From: Pseudomonadota bacterium
GTDB taxonomy: Bacteria > Pseudomonadota > Alphaproteobacteria > Rhodospirillales > Magnetospirillaceae
Assembly: GCA_023458315.1 (NCBI GenBank)
Contig: JAEXAH010000068.1
Location: forward strand, 1 to 31,558
Direction: 5' to 3'
DNA: 31,558 nt
Shown here: positions 8,598 to 17,625 of the stretch, piece by piece
How positions within the stretch are numbered: position 1 is the stretch's first letter
Layout: each line of letters begins with the position of its first letter
Made by a program: the position numbers and the translations under genes
Notes under the pieces: generated by a model
The model's input: only the letters and a program-made list of their open reading frames with translations
Databases searched by the model: none
Told to the model about the DNA's origin: nothing

Positions 8598-8607
8598 TCT
8601 TCGAAGA
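8598..8607. promoter_or_regulatory. Palindrome beside a -10-like hexamer upstream of purM
   Basis: TCTTCGAAGA is a perfect 10-bp palindrome directly abutting TATGAT (8593-8598), a 5-of-6 match to a -10 box on the plus strand. No convincing -35 is present at 17 bp. It lies in the 123-bp divergent gap between the DUF2066 gene and purM and could be an operator. Confidence 0.25.
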
Positions 8608-8673
8608 CCTGTTCATTCGGGGCTCGCTGAGAGCCGGGGCAAACATACCACACGCCAGCCGACGAGGAAGACC

Positions 8674-9738
<1,065 letters not shown>

Positions 9739-9745
9739 CCCATCC

Positions 9746-9775
9746 CCCCCTCTTCCGTCCCGGCGGAAGAGGGGG
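9746..9775 (+). terminator. Strong hairpin between purM and purN
   Basis: CCCCCTCTTCCG (9746-9757) pairs over 12 perfect bases with CGGAAGAGGGGG (9764-9775) around a 6-nt loop, followed by ATTTT. It resembles an intrinsic terminator or attenuator with a short U-run. It lies in the 57-bp gap between purM and purN, so it may lower purN expression relative to purM. Confidence 0.6.
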
Positions 9776-9795
9776 ATTTTACCGAACGGTCCCCC

Positions 9796-10440
9796 ATGAA
9801 GAAAAAAGTCGGCGTTCTGGTTTCCGGCCGCGGTTCCAACCTGCAAGCCTTGATGGATGCCATCGCCGCCGATCCGTCCTTTCCGGCGGAAATCGTGCTG
9901 GTGATCTCGAACGTGCCCGGCGCCTACGCGCTGGAACGGGCCGCCAAGGCCGGGATCGCCACCCGCACCATTCCGCACAAGGATTTCCCCTCGCGCGAGG
10001 CGTTCGACGCCGCCATGGATGCCGAATTGCGCGCCGCCGGGGTGGAGATCGTCTGTCTGGCGGGCTTCATGCGCCTGCTGTCCAAGGGCTTCGCCGAGGG
10101 CTGGGCCGGACGCATGATCAACATCCACCCTGCCCTGCTGCCCAGCTTCAAGGGCCTGCACACCCACCAGCGCGCCATCGATGCGGGCGTCAAGCTGCAT
10201 GGCTGCACCGTGCATCTGGTGACGCCGGAACTGGATGACGGCCCCATTCTGGTCCAGGCCGCCGTGCCGGTGCTGGCCGACGACACCGCCGACACCCTGG
10301 CGGCCCGCGTGCTGGAACAGGAACACCGCGCCTATCCCCTGGCCCTGCGCCTGATGGCCGAAGGACGGGTGCGGGTGGACGGCCCCCGCGCCGTGGTGGA
10401 CGCCCCCGGCAACGGCGCGTTGATCAACCCCCTGCGCTGA
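9796..10440 (+). CDS. purN: Phosphoribosylglycinamide formyltransferase (GAR transformylase)
   Basis: 214 residues. PurN transfers a formyl group from 10-formyl-THF to GAR in purine synthesis. The N-terminal phosphate loop GVLVSGRGSNLQAL is at residues 6-19. The catalytic triad is N109 and H111 in INIHPALLPSFKG, and D147 in PELDDGPI. ATG start at 9796, following the purM-purN hairpin. The C-terminal ~25 residues extend slightly past the E. coli protein. Adjacent to purM, as in many bacteria, so the two serve the same pathway even if the hairpin partly uncouples them. Confidence 0.95.
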   Translation: MKKKVGVLVSGRGSNLQALMDAIAADPSFPAEIVLVISNVPGAYALERAAKAGIATRTIPHKDFPSREAFDAAMDAELRAAGVEIVCLAGFMRLLSKGFAEGWAGRMINIHPALLPSFKGLHTHQRAIDAGVKLHGCTVHLVTPELDDGPILVQAAVPVLADDTADTLAARVLEQEHRAYPLALRLMAEGRVRVDGPRAVVDAPGNGALINPLR

Positions 10441-10554
10441 TGCCGTTTGGCGGCCAAGCATGGCTGCCCCCCTGTAACGGCCATGTTCTTGCCGTAAATT
10501 TGCGACTATCTGCTTGGGTGCGCACAAGTCACCCCTAGCGGAAAGGCCCCCCGC

Positions 10555-12174
10555 ATGTCGCTCAACACCTTCTCCATCCCCCGCCGCATCGCCGGTGGTT
10601 TCGCCCTGGTCCTGACCCTGCTGGTGGTCGTGGCCGTCCTGGGCGGCCGTGGCATGGATGCCGGGCGTGTCGCCATCGACGTCTATTCCGACATCGCCGA
10701 GGCGGCGTTGCAGGTCAAGGACGCCGACGCCCGTTTCGAGGAACTGCGCCGCCACGTCATTTCCGGCGATTACGACAAATCCGACGAAACGCTGAAGCTG
10801 ATCGAAGGAATCGTCAGCCAATCCGCCGCCCGCGCCGGAACCCCGGAACTGGCCGAGGCGTTGCGGGCGCTGACCCCGGAACTGGAGAAGTACCGCGCCA
10901 CCCTGAAGCGCCTGCGGGCCGGGCAGGCGCAGATCGGCGAGTTGATCGCGGCCGGCGACCTGACCATGAAGCATCTGGACGAGGTCGAGGAACGTCAGGT
11001 CGCCCATCTGCGCGCCATGGAGGAACAGGCCAAGACCACCGCCCTGCGCACCGAGATCGCCGACGGCATCATCTCGGTTCTGGCCGTGCTGTTCGGCGCG
11101 CTGACCGCCTGGACCATCGGCACCGGCATCGCCCGGCCGCTGAAGCAGATGACCGAGGCCATGGGCCGACTGGCCAACGGCGACCTGGACACCCCCATTC
11201 CGCCCGCCGAGGGCAAGGACGAGATCGCCGCCATGGCCGAGGCGCTGGCGGTGTTCAAGACCAACGGCCACAAGCGCCTGGAACTGGAGGCCGCCCAACG
11301 CGCCGCCGAGGCCCGCCGCGCCCAGCGTCAGGACGCGGTGGACCGCCTGACCGCCAATTTCGACGCCCAGGCGGCGCAACTGGTCGCCACCGTGGCCGAC
11401 ACCGCCTCGGGCCTGTCGGACACCGCGACCGGCCTGTCGGCCGCCGCCGACCAGACCTCGCGCCAGGCCACCGCCGTCGCCGCCGCCTCGACCCAGGCCA
11501 GCGCCAACGTGGAAACCGTGGCCGCCGCCGCCGAGGAACTGGCGGCCAGCATCGGCGAGATCGGCCGTCAGGTCGCCCATTCCACCGAAATCTCGCAGCG
11601 CGCCGCCCAGGAAGCCGCCCGCACCGATGCCGACGTGCAGGAACTGGCCAACACCGCCGCCCGCATCGGCGAGGTGGTCAAACTGATCAACGACATCGCC
11701 AGCCAGACCAACCTGTTGGCCCTGAACGCCACCATCGAGGCGGCACGGGCGGGCGAGGCAGGCAAGGGCTTCGCCGTGGTCGCCAACGAGGTGAAAAGCC
11801 TGGCAAACCAGACGGCACGGGCCACCGACGAGATCGGCAGCCAGATCGCCGCCGTCCAGGCCCAGACCAAGACGGTGGTGGACGCCATCCGCTCCATCGG
11901 CGCGGTGATCGACGAAGTCAGCGGCATCGCCCAGGGCATCGCGGCGGCAGTGGAACAGCAAACCGCCGCCACCCGTGAAATCGCCCGCAACGTGGAACAG
12001 GCCGCCGCCGGAACCGCCGAGGTCAGCAGCACCATCAGCGGCGTGCAACAGGCGGCGGGCGACACCGGCATCGCCGCCGGTTCGGTGCTGAACGCCGCCC
12101 GCCTGCTGGCCGGTCAGGCCGGCGACCTGCGCCGGGCGGTGGACAAGTTCCTGTCGGACGTGAAGGCGGCGTAA
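10555..12174 (+). CDS. Methyl-accepting chemotaxis protein
   Basis: 539 residues. Topology: short cytoplasmic N-terminus, TM1 (~14-32), periplasmic helical-bundle sensor (~33-165, likely 4HB type), TM2 (~168-190), HAMP domain (~190-243; ARPLKQMTEAMGRLANGDL), then the signalling coiled coil. The hairpin tip that contacts CheA/CheW is well conserved (NDIASQTNLLALNATIEAA, EAGKGFAVVANEVKSLA). There is no C-terminal CheR-binding pentapeptide. Ligand unknown. ATG with an AAAGG-type site upstream. The 114-bp gap before it shows no convincing sigma28 promoter. No chemotaxis genes are nearby, so this is an orphan receptor gene. Confidence 0.94.
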   Translation: MSLNTFSIPRRIAGGFALVLTLLVVVAVLGGRGMDAGRVAIDVYSDIAEAALQVKDADARFEELRRHVISGDYDKSDETLKLIEGIVSQSAARAGTPELAEALRALTPELEKYRATLKRLRAGQAQIGELIAAGDLTMKHLDEVEERQVAHLRAMEEQAKTTALRTEIADGIISVLAVLFGALTAWTIGTGIARPLKQMTEAMGRLANGDLDTPIPPAEGKDEIAAMAEALAVFKTNGHKRLELEAAQRAAEARRAQRQDAVDRLTANFDAQAAQLVATVADTASGLSDTATGLSAAADQTSRQATAVAAASTQASANVETVAAAAEELAASIGEIGRQVAHSTEISQRAAQEAARTDADVQELANTAARIGEVVKLINDIASQTNLLALNATIEAARAGEAGKGFAVVANEVKSLANQTARATDEIGSQIAAVQAQTKTVVDAIRSIGAVIDEVSGIAQGIAAAVEQQTAATREIARNVEQAAAGTAEVSSTISGVQQAAGDTGIAAGSVLNAARLLAGQAGDLRRAVDKFLSDVKAA

Positions 12175-12178
12175 AGCC

Positions 12179-12221
12179 CCCCCACCCCCTCCCCCTTCAC
12201 GGGGGAGGGCCGGGGTGGGGG
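12179..12221. repeat. GC-rich hairpin repeat after the chemoreceptor
   Basis: CCCCCACCCC (12179-12188) and CTCCCCC (12189-12195) pair with GGGGGAG (12201-12207) and GGGGTGGGGG (12212-12221), with a ggcc bulge and a ttcac loop. It starts 5 bp after the receptor's stop and could serve as a terminator, though it lacks a U-run. Similar C-rich/G-rich palindromes are very common in proteobacterial intergenic DNA (recalled). Confidence 0.65.
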
Positions 12222-12274
12222 TGGTTCATGTGGGGCACCACCAGCGACGGCGGGACTTTGCAGCACAATACAGC

Positions 12275-12370
12275 CGTCATGCGCGGACTTAATCCGCGCA
12301 TCCACGCGGTGCCGTCCAGCATGGTGCTGCCGGGAAAACGTGGATGGCCGGGTCAAGCCCGGCCATGACG
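12275..12370. repeat. Composite palindromic repeat, copy 2
   Basis: Two inverted 32-bp hairpin units (12275-12306 and 12339-12370). Compared with copy 1 read in reverse, the flanking units and parts of the spacer align: GGTGCCGTC here against GGCGCCATC there, and the same AAACGTGGATGGCCGGGTC at the second unit. The spacer is 12 bp shorter. It lies between the chemoreceptor and SDR 3' ends. Confidence 0.85.
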
Positions 12371-12415
12371 AAAGCCAAACGGTCCCGGACCACCAACAGG
12401 TCCCGCTGACATACC

Positions 12416-13156
12416 CTAATACAAATGCTGCCCGCCGGTGACGAACACCTCGGACCCGGTGACATAGGCGAAATCCTCGCCGCACAGGCGGAACACCGTG
12501 CCCGCCACGTCCTCGGGCGTGCCCATGCGGTCCAGCGGGATGCGCGGCACCAGGGCCTCGTATTCCGCCGAGATCATTTCCGTGCTGATCTCGCCGGGCG
12601 CCACGGCATTGACCCGCACCCCCAATTGGGCGAATTCCACCGCCATCTCACGCGTCAGGCCCGACAGCGCCGCCTTGGAGGTGGAATAGGCCGAGCCCGC
12701 GAACGGGTGCACGTAATGCCCGGCGATGGAGGTGATGTTGACGATCGCCCCCTTGCCCCGGTGCAAGGCGCTGGCGAAGCCGCGCGCCAACCGCAGGGGC
12801 GCGAAGAAATTCAGCTCGAACACCTGTTTCCAGCCCTCGATGGGGCCGTTCAGCACGCCCAGCCGTTCCTTGTACGGCGTCTTCGGGCTGACGCCCGCGT
12901 TGTTGATCAGGGCGTGCAGCGGGTCCTCGCCCAGCAGCTTGCGCGCCTCGGCCACGAAGCCGTCGGCGCTGGCCGGATCGGCCAGGTCGGCGGCGAAGTG
13001 ATAGGCCCAATTGGGATCGCGCTTGCATTCCGGCGGCACGTCGGCGCGGGCGCAGGTGATGACCCGCCAGCCTTCGGCCAGGAAGCGTCGGGCGGTGACG
13101 TGGCCGATGCCCCGGCTGGCGCCGGTGATCACCACCGTCCTGGGCGCAGTGCTCAT
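12416..13156 (-). CDS. Short-chain dehydrogenase/reductase
   Basis: 246 residues with a classical SDR Rossmann fold. The nucleotide-binding TGASRGIG is at residues 11-18, NNAGVS near 87, and the catalytic Ser and YxxxK in SIAGHYVHPFAGSAYSTSK (~residues 143-161). It reduces or oxidises a carbonyl or alcohol with NAD(P)H; the substrate cannot be read from sequence. The family resembles 3-oxoacyl-ACP reductase-like proteins, but it is not in a fatty acid cluster. Its ATG (13156) overlaps the sppA stop by 4 bp, so it is translated from the sppA message. Confidence 0.88.
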   Translation of the reverse strand: MSTAPRTVVITGASRGIGHVTARRFLAEGWRVITCARADVPPECKRDPNWAYHFAADLADPASADGFVAEARKLLGEDPLHALINNAGVSPKTPYKERLGVLNGPIEGWKQVFELNFFAPLRLARGFASALHRGKGAIVNITSIAGHYVHPFAGSAYSTSKAALSGLTREMAVEFAQLGVRVNAVAPGEISTEMISAEYEALVPRIPLDRMGTPEDVAGTVFRLCGEDFAYVTGSEVFVTGGQHLY

Positions 13157-14922
13157 CGCGGCAGGTCCGACGGCGTCACCGGCAGGCGCAGGGCGCCCGC
13201 CTGGGGACCGGCGGCCTCCAGCCGGTCCACCACCGGGGCCAGCACGCGGGCGGCGCGCAGCAGGGTGCGGGCCTCGGGGCTTTCCGCCATGCCGCCGCGC
13301 GACGCCAGCTTGGCCAGCATCTCCAGCGGCGATTGCGGTTCGGGGAAGGCCACCATCTCCAGCGGCGCGTCGGCGGGCAGCTTCAGCAATTCGCGCAACT
13401 GCGCCTCGGCCACGTCATAGCCGCCCAGCGCGTCCACCAGACCCAGCGCCTTGGCCTCGGCCCCGGTCCACACCCGGCCGCGCGCGTTGGGCTCCAGCTT
13501 GTCCAGCGGCATCTTGCGACCCTCGGCGGCCTTGGTGGTGAAATCGGCGTAGATGCGGTCCAGCAGGGCGTTGACCCGGTCCCAGGCTTGCGGGCTGAAC
13601 GGCGCGTTCATGCTCCACATGGTGGCATTGTCGCCGCGATGCAGTTCGTCCCAGGTGACGCCCAGCTTGGGCCACAGATCGGCCAGCACCATCTTGCCGG
13701 TGAACACGCCGATGGAACCGGTGACGGTCCCCGGCTGGGCGACGATGCGGTCGGCGGCCATGGCGACGAAATACCCGCCCGAGGCGGCGACGTTGCCCAT
13801 GGACACCACCACCGGCTTGCCCGCCGCGCGGGCGCGCCGCACCTCGTGCCAGACGGTATCCGACGCGACATAGGAACCGCCGGGGCTGTCGACGCGGAAC
13901 AGGATGGCCTTGACCCCGTCATCGTCGATGGCGTCGCGCAGGGCGCCCGCGATGGTGTCGGAACCGAAGCCTTCGTCGCCCCCCACCGGGCTTTCGGCGG
14001 TGCCGCGCTGGATGGCGCCCTCGCCGGTGATCAGGGCGATGCGGGTGCCCTTGGCCTTGGGCGGGTGGGCGGCGTAATCGGCCACGTCCACTTCCTCGGG
14101 CTGCTTGTCGGCGTTGGCCACGGCCAGCGCCTCGTCCCGATAGCCCAGGCGGTCCACCAGCCCGGCCGACAACGCCTCGGCGGCGGTGAAGGGGCCCTTG
14201 CCGAACAGGGCGCGCACCTTCTCGACCGGCAGGCGGCGGCCCTCGGCGATGCCCGCCACCACCTGACCGGACCAGCCATCCAGCAGGGCGTTCAGGGTTT
14301 CGGCGGCGGCCGGGGTGTATTTCTTCTCGGTGAAGGTTTCGATGGCGGTCTTGTATTCCTTGCGCCCGGCGAATTGCGGCTGCACCCCCAGCAAATCCAG
14401 GGTGCCGCGCAGGAACGGGCTTTCCGCCATGAAGCCGGTCAGGCCCACATCGCCCGACGGCTGCAACCACACCTGACCGAAGGCCGAGGCGATATAGGTT
14501 TCCACCGTGCCGTTGCCGAATTCGCCCAGGGTTTCGGCGAACAGCACGGCGGGCTTGCCCGAGGCGCGAAAGCGGGCGACGGCGTCGCGCACTTCCTGGG
14601 CGCGGGCCATGCCCATCTGGGCGTGGCCCAGGGTGGCGAACAGGCCGGTGACGCGCGGGTCGCGGGCGGCGGCATCCAGGGCCGCCACCACGTCGCGGGT
14701 GACGTACACCGTCTCGCCCGACAGCGCGGCGAAGGGATCGCGGGACGGCGCATCCTTGAACCCGGCTTCCAGGTCCAAGGTCAGCACCATTTCGCGCGGC
14801 AGGCGGGATTCGACCTTGCCGTGCAGCGCCACGGCGCCCCACACCGCCAGACCGATGCCCAGCACGAACAACAGGCCGATCACGGCCAGGGTGACGACGA
14901 TGAAACGTCCGATACGGCGCAT
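13153..14922 (-). CDS. sppA: Signal peptide peptidase SppA, 67-kDa type
   Basis: 589 residues. SppA is a membrane-anchored periplasmic serine protease that degrades cleaved signal peptides. A single N-terminal membrane segment (~6-32) is followed by two tandem ClpP-like domains. The Ser/Lys dyad is split between them: K191 in RKEYKTA of the first and S381 in NVAASGGYF of the second, as in E. coli SppA. The open frame extends 33 codons upstream, but that part reads as non-coding. The ATG at 14922 starts the membrane anchor and has AAGGA 10 nt upstream. Confidence 0.93.
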   Translation of the reverse strand: MRRIGRFIVVTLAVIGLLFVLGIGLAVWGAVALHGKVESRLPREMVLTLDLEAGFKDAPSRDPFAALSGETVYVTRDVVAALDAAARDPRVTGLFATLGHAQMGMARAQEVRDAVARFRASGKPAVLFAETLGEFGNGTVETYIASAFGQVWLQPSGDVGLTGFMAESPFLRGTLDLLGVQPQFAGRKEYKTAIETFTEKKYTPAAAETLNALLDGWSGQVVAGIAEGRRLPVEKVRALFGKGPFTAAEALSAGLVDRLGYRDEALAVANADKQPEEVDVADYAAHPPKAKGTRIALITGEGAIQRGTAESPVGGDEGFGSDTIAGALRDAIDDDGVKAILFRVDSPGGSYVASDTVWHEVRRARAAGKPVVVSMGNVAASGGYFVAMAADRIVAQPGTVTGSIGVFTGKMVLADLWPKLGVTWDELHRGDNATMWSMNAPFSPQAWDRVNALLDRIYADFTTKAAEGRKMPLDKLEPNARGRVWTGAEAKALGLVDALGGYDVAEAQLRELLKLPADAPLEMVAFPEPQSPLEMLAKLASRGGMAESPEARTLLRAARVLAPVVDRLEAAGPQAGALRLPVTPSDLPR

Positions 14923-14961
14923 GACGACGTGGTCCTTTTCCCTGCGACGGCCTGTGGATTG

Positions 14962-14990
14962 GGTGTAAGCGCCCGACCCGGCGCGGTCAA
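14962..14990 (-). promoter_or_regulatory. Possible sppA promoter
   Basis: Minus strand: -35 TTGACC (14985-14990, 5 of 6), 17-bp spacer, weak -10 TACACC (14962-14967, 3 of 6). Located 40-68 bp before the sppA start. Confidence 0.3.
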
Positions 14991-15031
14991 CCCCGCCCCG
15001 GATATATGGACAATTCTTCATCGCCCATCAA

Positions 15032-15060
15032 TTGACGGACGGCCGCCGCCCCCTTATGCT
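15032..15060 (+). promoter_or_regulatory. Sigma70-like promoter for the secreted protein gene
   Basis: -35 TTGACG (15032-15037, 5 of 6), a 17-bp spacer, and -10 TATGCT (15055-15060, 4 of 6). The expected transcript start is near 15067, shortly before the ATG at 15089. This argues against the longer reading frame beginning at TTG 15032. Confidence 0.5.
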
Positions 15061-15088
15061 CCGGCCCCTTCGGGACCCGGAAAGCGTC

Positions 15089-15559
15089 ATGAAGCGTATC
15101 GCCGCCTGCCTCGCCTGTCTTCTCGTCCTGGCCGCTCCGGCGCGGGCGACCGAGGGTGCGCGCCTGCTGGCCCAGGTGCCGCTGGTGCCGCCGGGCGAAA
15201 CCCTGCCCGAAGACCTGCTGGCCTTTCTGTACGCGCTGTGGCCCGATTACTACAACAGCGTGCGCGAGGGCGGTTTCACCCGCGACAATCTGCGCCTGGG
15301 CCGCATCGACCTGAACGGCGACGGCACCTCGGAACTGGTGCTGATGGTGGACGCCCCCGGCTGGGAAGCGGCGCCGGGCAACCCCTTCGTGGTGGCGCAA
15401 TGGCGCAAGGGCCGCTGGCTGGCGGTCGGCTGGGGCTGGGGCGACGAGGACACGGTGTTCGCCACCGACGACAGCGTCGGCGGCTGGCTGGGCATCGACG
15501 GCGGCAAGGCCACCATGCGCTGGACCGGCAAGGAATACCACACCGAGGAAAAGCCCTAG
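15089..15559 (+). CDS. Small secreted protein with an FG-GAP/EF-hand-like loop
   Basis: 156 residues, unknown function. Signal peptide MKRIAACLACLLVLAAPARA with cleavage expected after residue 20. The mature part has one acidic loop, DLNGDGTSEL (74-83), of the kind seen in FG-GAP or EF-hand calcium-binding repeats, followed by Trp-rich strands (QWRKGRWLAVGWGWGDED). This looks like a single beta-blade fragment rather than a full propeller. The ATG at 15089 is preferred because it begins the signal peptide and lies just after a promoter. Convergent with aroC, 14 bp apart. Confidence 0.7.
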   Translation: MKRIAACLACLLVLAAPARATEGARLLAQVPLVPPGETLPEDLLAFLYALWPDYYNSVREGGFTRDNLRLGRIDLNGDGTSELVLMVDAPGWEAAPGNPFVVAQWRKGRWLAVGWGWGDEDTVFATDDSVGGWLGIDGGKATMRWTGKEYHTEEKP

Positions 15560-15573
15560 GCTTTCCCCCGAAA

Positions 15574-16662
15574 TCAGAACCCGCATTGCGCCCGGTGGCG
15601 CAGCAAATGGTCGGCCAGGGTGACGGCCATCATGGCTTCGGCCACCGGCACGGCACGGATGGCGACGCAGGGGTCGTGGCGGCCCTTGGTCATGACCTCG
15701 ATGTCGTTGCCGTGGCGGTCGATGCTTTTCTTGGGGGTCAGGATCGAGCTGGTGGGCTTGATCGCCATGCGCAGCACGATGTCCTGGCCGGTGGAGATGC
15801 CGCCCAGGATGCCGCCCGCGTTGTTGGACAGGAAGTGGACGCGGCCGTCCGCGCCCATGCGCATCTCGTCGGCGTTGTCCTCGCCCGACAATTGCGCGGC
15901 CAGGAAGCCGGCGCCGATTTCCACGCCCTTGACGGCGTTGATGCTCATCATCGCCTTGGCCAGATCGGCGTCCAGCTTGTCATAGACCGGGGCGCCCAAG
16001 CCCACCGGCACGCCCGACGCCATCACCTCGACCACGCCGCCGGTGGAGGAACCGGATTTGCGCACATCGTCCAGGAACTCTTCCCATTGCGGCACGCTGT
16101 CGGCGTCGGGGCACCAGAACGGATTCAGTTCGCGCGCCGCCCAGTCCCAGCGGTCGGGGTCGATGACGTTCGGCCCCATCTGCACCATGGCGCCGCGAAT
16201 CTGCACGCCGCCCGGCACCAGCGCGTCCAGGATGACGCGGGCCACCGCGCCCGCCGCCACGCGCATGGCGGTTTCGCGGGCGCTGGAACGGCCGCCGCCG
16301 CGATAATCGCGCAGGCCGTATTTCTGTTCATAGACCCAATCGGCATGGCCGGGACGATAGGTGTCCTTGATGTCGCCGTAATCCTTGGACCGCTGATCGG
16401 TGTTCTCGATCAGCAGGCCGATGGAGGTGCCGGTGGTCACGCCCTCGAACACGCCCGACAGGATCTTGACCATGTCGGGTTCGCGGCGCTGGGTGGTGAA
16501 GCGGTTCTGGCCCGGCTTGCGCGCGTCCAGCCACGGCTGGATATCGGCTTCCGACAGCTTCAGGCGCGGCGGCACGCCGTCGATGACGCAGCCGATGGCC
16601 GGGCCATGGCTTTCGCCGAAGGTGGTGAAGCGGAAGGTATGGCCGAAGCTGTTGCCGGACAC
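15574..16662 (-). CDS. aroC: Chorismate synthase
   Basis: 362 residues. AroC converts EPSP to chorismate with reduced FMN, the last shared step of aromatic amino acid synthesis. Signatures in order: GESHGPAIGCVIDG at residue ~17, RPGHADWVYEQKYG at ~105, GGGRSSARETAMRVAAGAVA at ~125, and RHDPC near 333. The start is GTG (16660-16662), preceded by AAGGA at a spacing of 7. It lies 59 bp downstream of fabI on the same strand, with a hairpin between, so it may be transcribed partly from fabI. Confidence 0.96.
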   Translation of the reverse strand: MSGNSFGHTFRFTTFGESHGPAIGCVIDGVPPRLKLSEADIQPWLDARKPGQNRFTTQRREPDMVKILSGVFEGVTTGTSIGLLIENTDQRSKDYGDIKDTYRPGHADWVYEQKYGLRDYRGGGRSSARETAMRVAAGAVARVILDALVPGGVQIRGAMVQMGPNVIDPDRWDWAARELNPFWCPDADSVPQWEEFLDDVRKSGSSTGGVVEVMASGVPVGLGAPVYDKLDADLAKAMMSINAVKGVEIGAGFLAAQLSGEDNADEMRMGADGRVHFLSNNAGGILGGISTGQDIVLRMAIKPTSSILTPKKSIDRHGNDIEVMTKGRHDPCVAIRAVPVAEAMMAVTLADHLLRHRAQCGF

Positions 16663-16683
16663 GCTGAAATCCTTGTGCGAAAG

Positions 16684-16713
16684 CCGTCACCCCCACCGAG
16701 GCGGGGGTGACGG
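16684..16713 (-). terminator. Hairpin between fabI and aroC
   Basis: CCGTCACCCCC (16684-16694) pairs perfectly with GGGGGTGACGG (16703-16713) around an 8-nt loop, 8 bp past the fabI stop on the minus strand. It is followed by CTTTCG rather than a U-run, so termination may be partial. Confidence 0.45.
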
Positions 16714-16721
16714 GAGGCAAA

Positions 16722-17543
16722 CTATTCCTTGCTCGCCACCGAGATGTCGGGGGCGTCCACCGCCTTCATGCCGACAACGTGGTAGCCGCTGTCCACGTGA
16801 TGGCATTCGCCGGTCACGCCCGAGGACAGGTCGGACAGCAGGTACATGCCCGAACCGCCCACATCGTCCAGGGTGATGTTGCGCTTCAGCGGGCTGTTGT
16901 ATTCGTTCCACTTCAGGATATAGCGGAAATCGCCGATGCCCGAGGCGGCCAGGGTCTTCATGGGACCGGCCGACAACGAGTTGACGCGGATGTTCTGGCG
17001 GCCCAGATCGACGGCCAGATAGCGCACGCTGGCTTCCAGCGCGGCCTTGGCCACACCCATGACGTTGTAATGGGGCATCACGCGCTCGGCGCCGTAATAG
17101 GTCAGCGTCAGCATGGAACCGCCATCGGGCATCATGTCGGCGGCGCGGCGGGCGACCGAAGTGAACGAGAACACCGAGATGTGCATGGTGTTCAGGAAGT
17201 TCTGCAACGAGGTGTCGGCGTAGCGGCCGCGCAATTCGTCCTTGTCGCTGAAACCGATGGCGTGGACGACGAAGTCCAGCTTGCCCCATTTCTGCTTCAG
17301 GGTTTCGAAGGTGGCGTCGATGGACGCTTCGTCCCCGACGTCGCAGGGCAGCACGATATCGGACCCGGCCTCTTCGGCCAGCGGACGCACGCGCTTCTCC
17401 AGGGCTTCCCCCAGATAGGTGAAGGCCAGTTCGGCACCCTGAGCACGGCACGCCTTGGCGATGCCCCAGGCGATGGAGCGGTCGTTGGCGACGCCCATGA
17501 TCAGGCCCTTCTTGCCGGCCATCAAGGGAGTGGGAGCGGTCAT
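16722..17543 (-). CDS. fabI: Enoyl-[acyl-carrier-protein] reductase, FabI type
   Basis: 273 residues. FabI reduces enoyl-ACP with NADH in the last step of fatty acid elongation and is the triclosan target. It is a divergent SDR: the glycine-rich loop is GVANDRSIAWGIA (17-29), and the active site is Y159 and K166 in HYNVMGVAK, with Y149 nearby. The reading frame runs 47 codons further upstream, into the promoter region. The ATG at 17543 is chosen for its GAGGA site and for matching the family N-terminus. Divergent from the YihY-family gene by 82 bp. Confidence 0.95.
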   Translation of the reverse strand: MTAPTPLMAGKKGLIMGVANDRSIAWGIAKACRAQGAELAFTYLGEALEKRVRPLAEEAGSDIVLPCDVGDEASIDATFETLKQKWGKLDFVVHAIGFSDKDELRGRYADTSLQNFLNTMHISVFSFTSVARRAADMMPDGGSMLTLTYYGAERVMPHYNVMGVAKAALEASVRYLAVDLGRQNIRVNSLSAGPMKTLAASGIGDFRYILKWNEYNSPLKRNITLDDVGGSGMYLLSDLSSGVTGECHHVDSGYHVVGMKAVDAPDISVASKE

Positions 17544-17625
17544 GCGATCCTCTTCAGGTAATGCTATGGTAGGGCCTTCGGACAAGGCGGGCGGCATCCT
17601 ACACGAAAGCGAACGGGGGGCAAAG

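Noticed and set aside
10441..10554. Sigma28 flagellar promoter before the chemoreceptor
   Set aside because: A TAAA occurs near 10495, but no GCCGATAA-like -10 lies at the required distance.
13333..16710. Plus-strand 1125-codon frame
   Set aside because: Antisense to sppA and aroC, whose catalytic motifs are intact; composition (Gly, His, Gln rich) is typical of reverse-frame artefacts in high-GC DNA.
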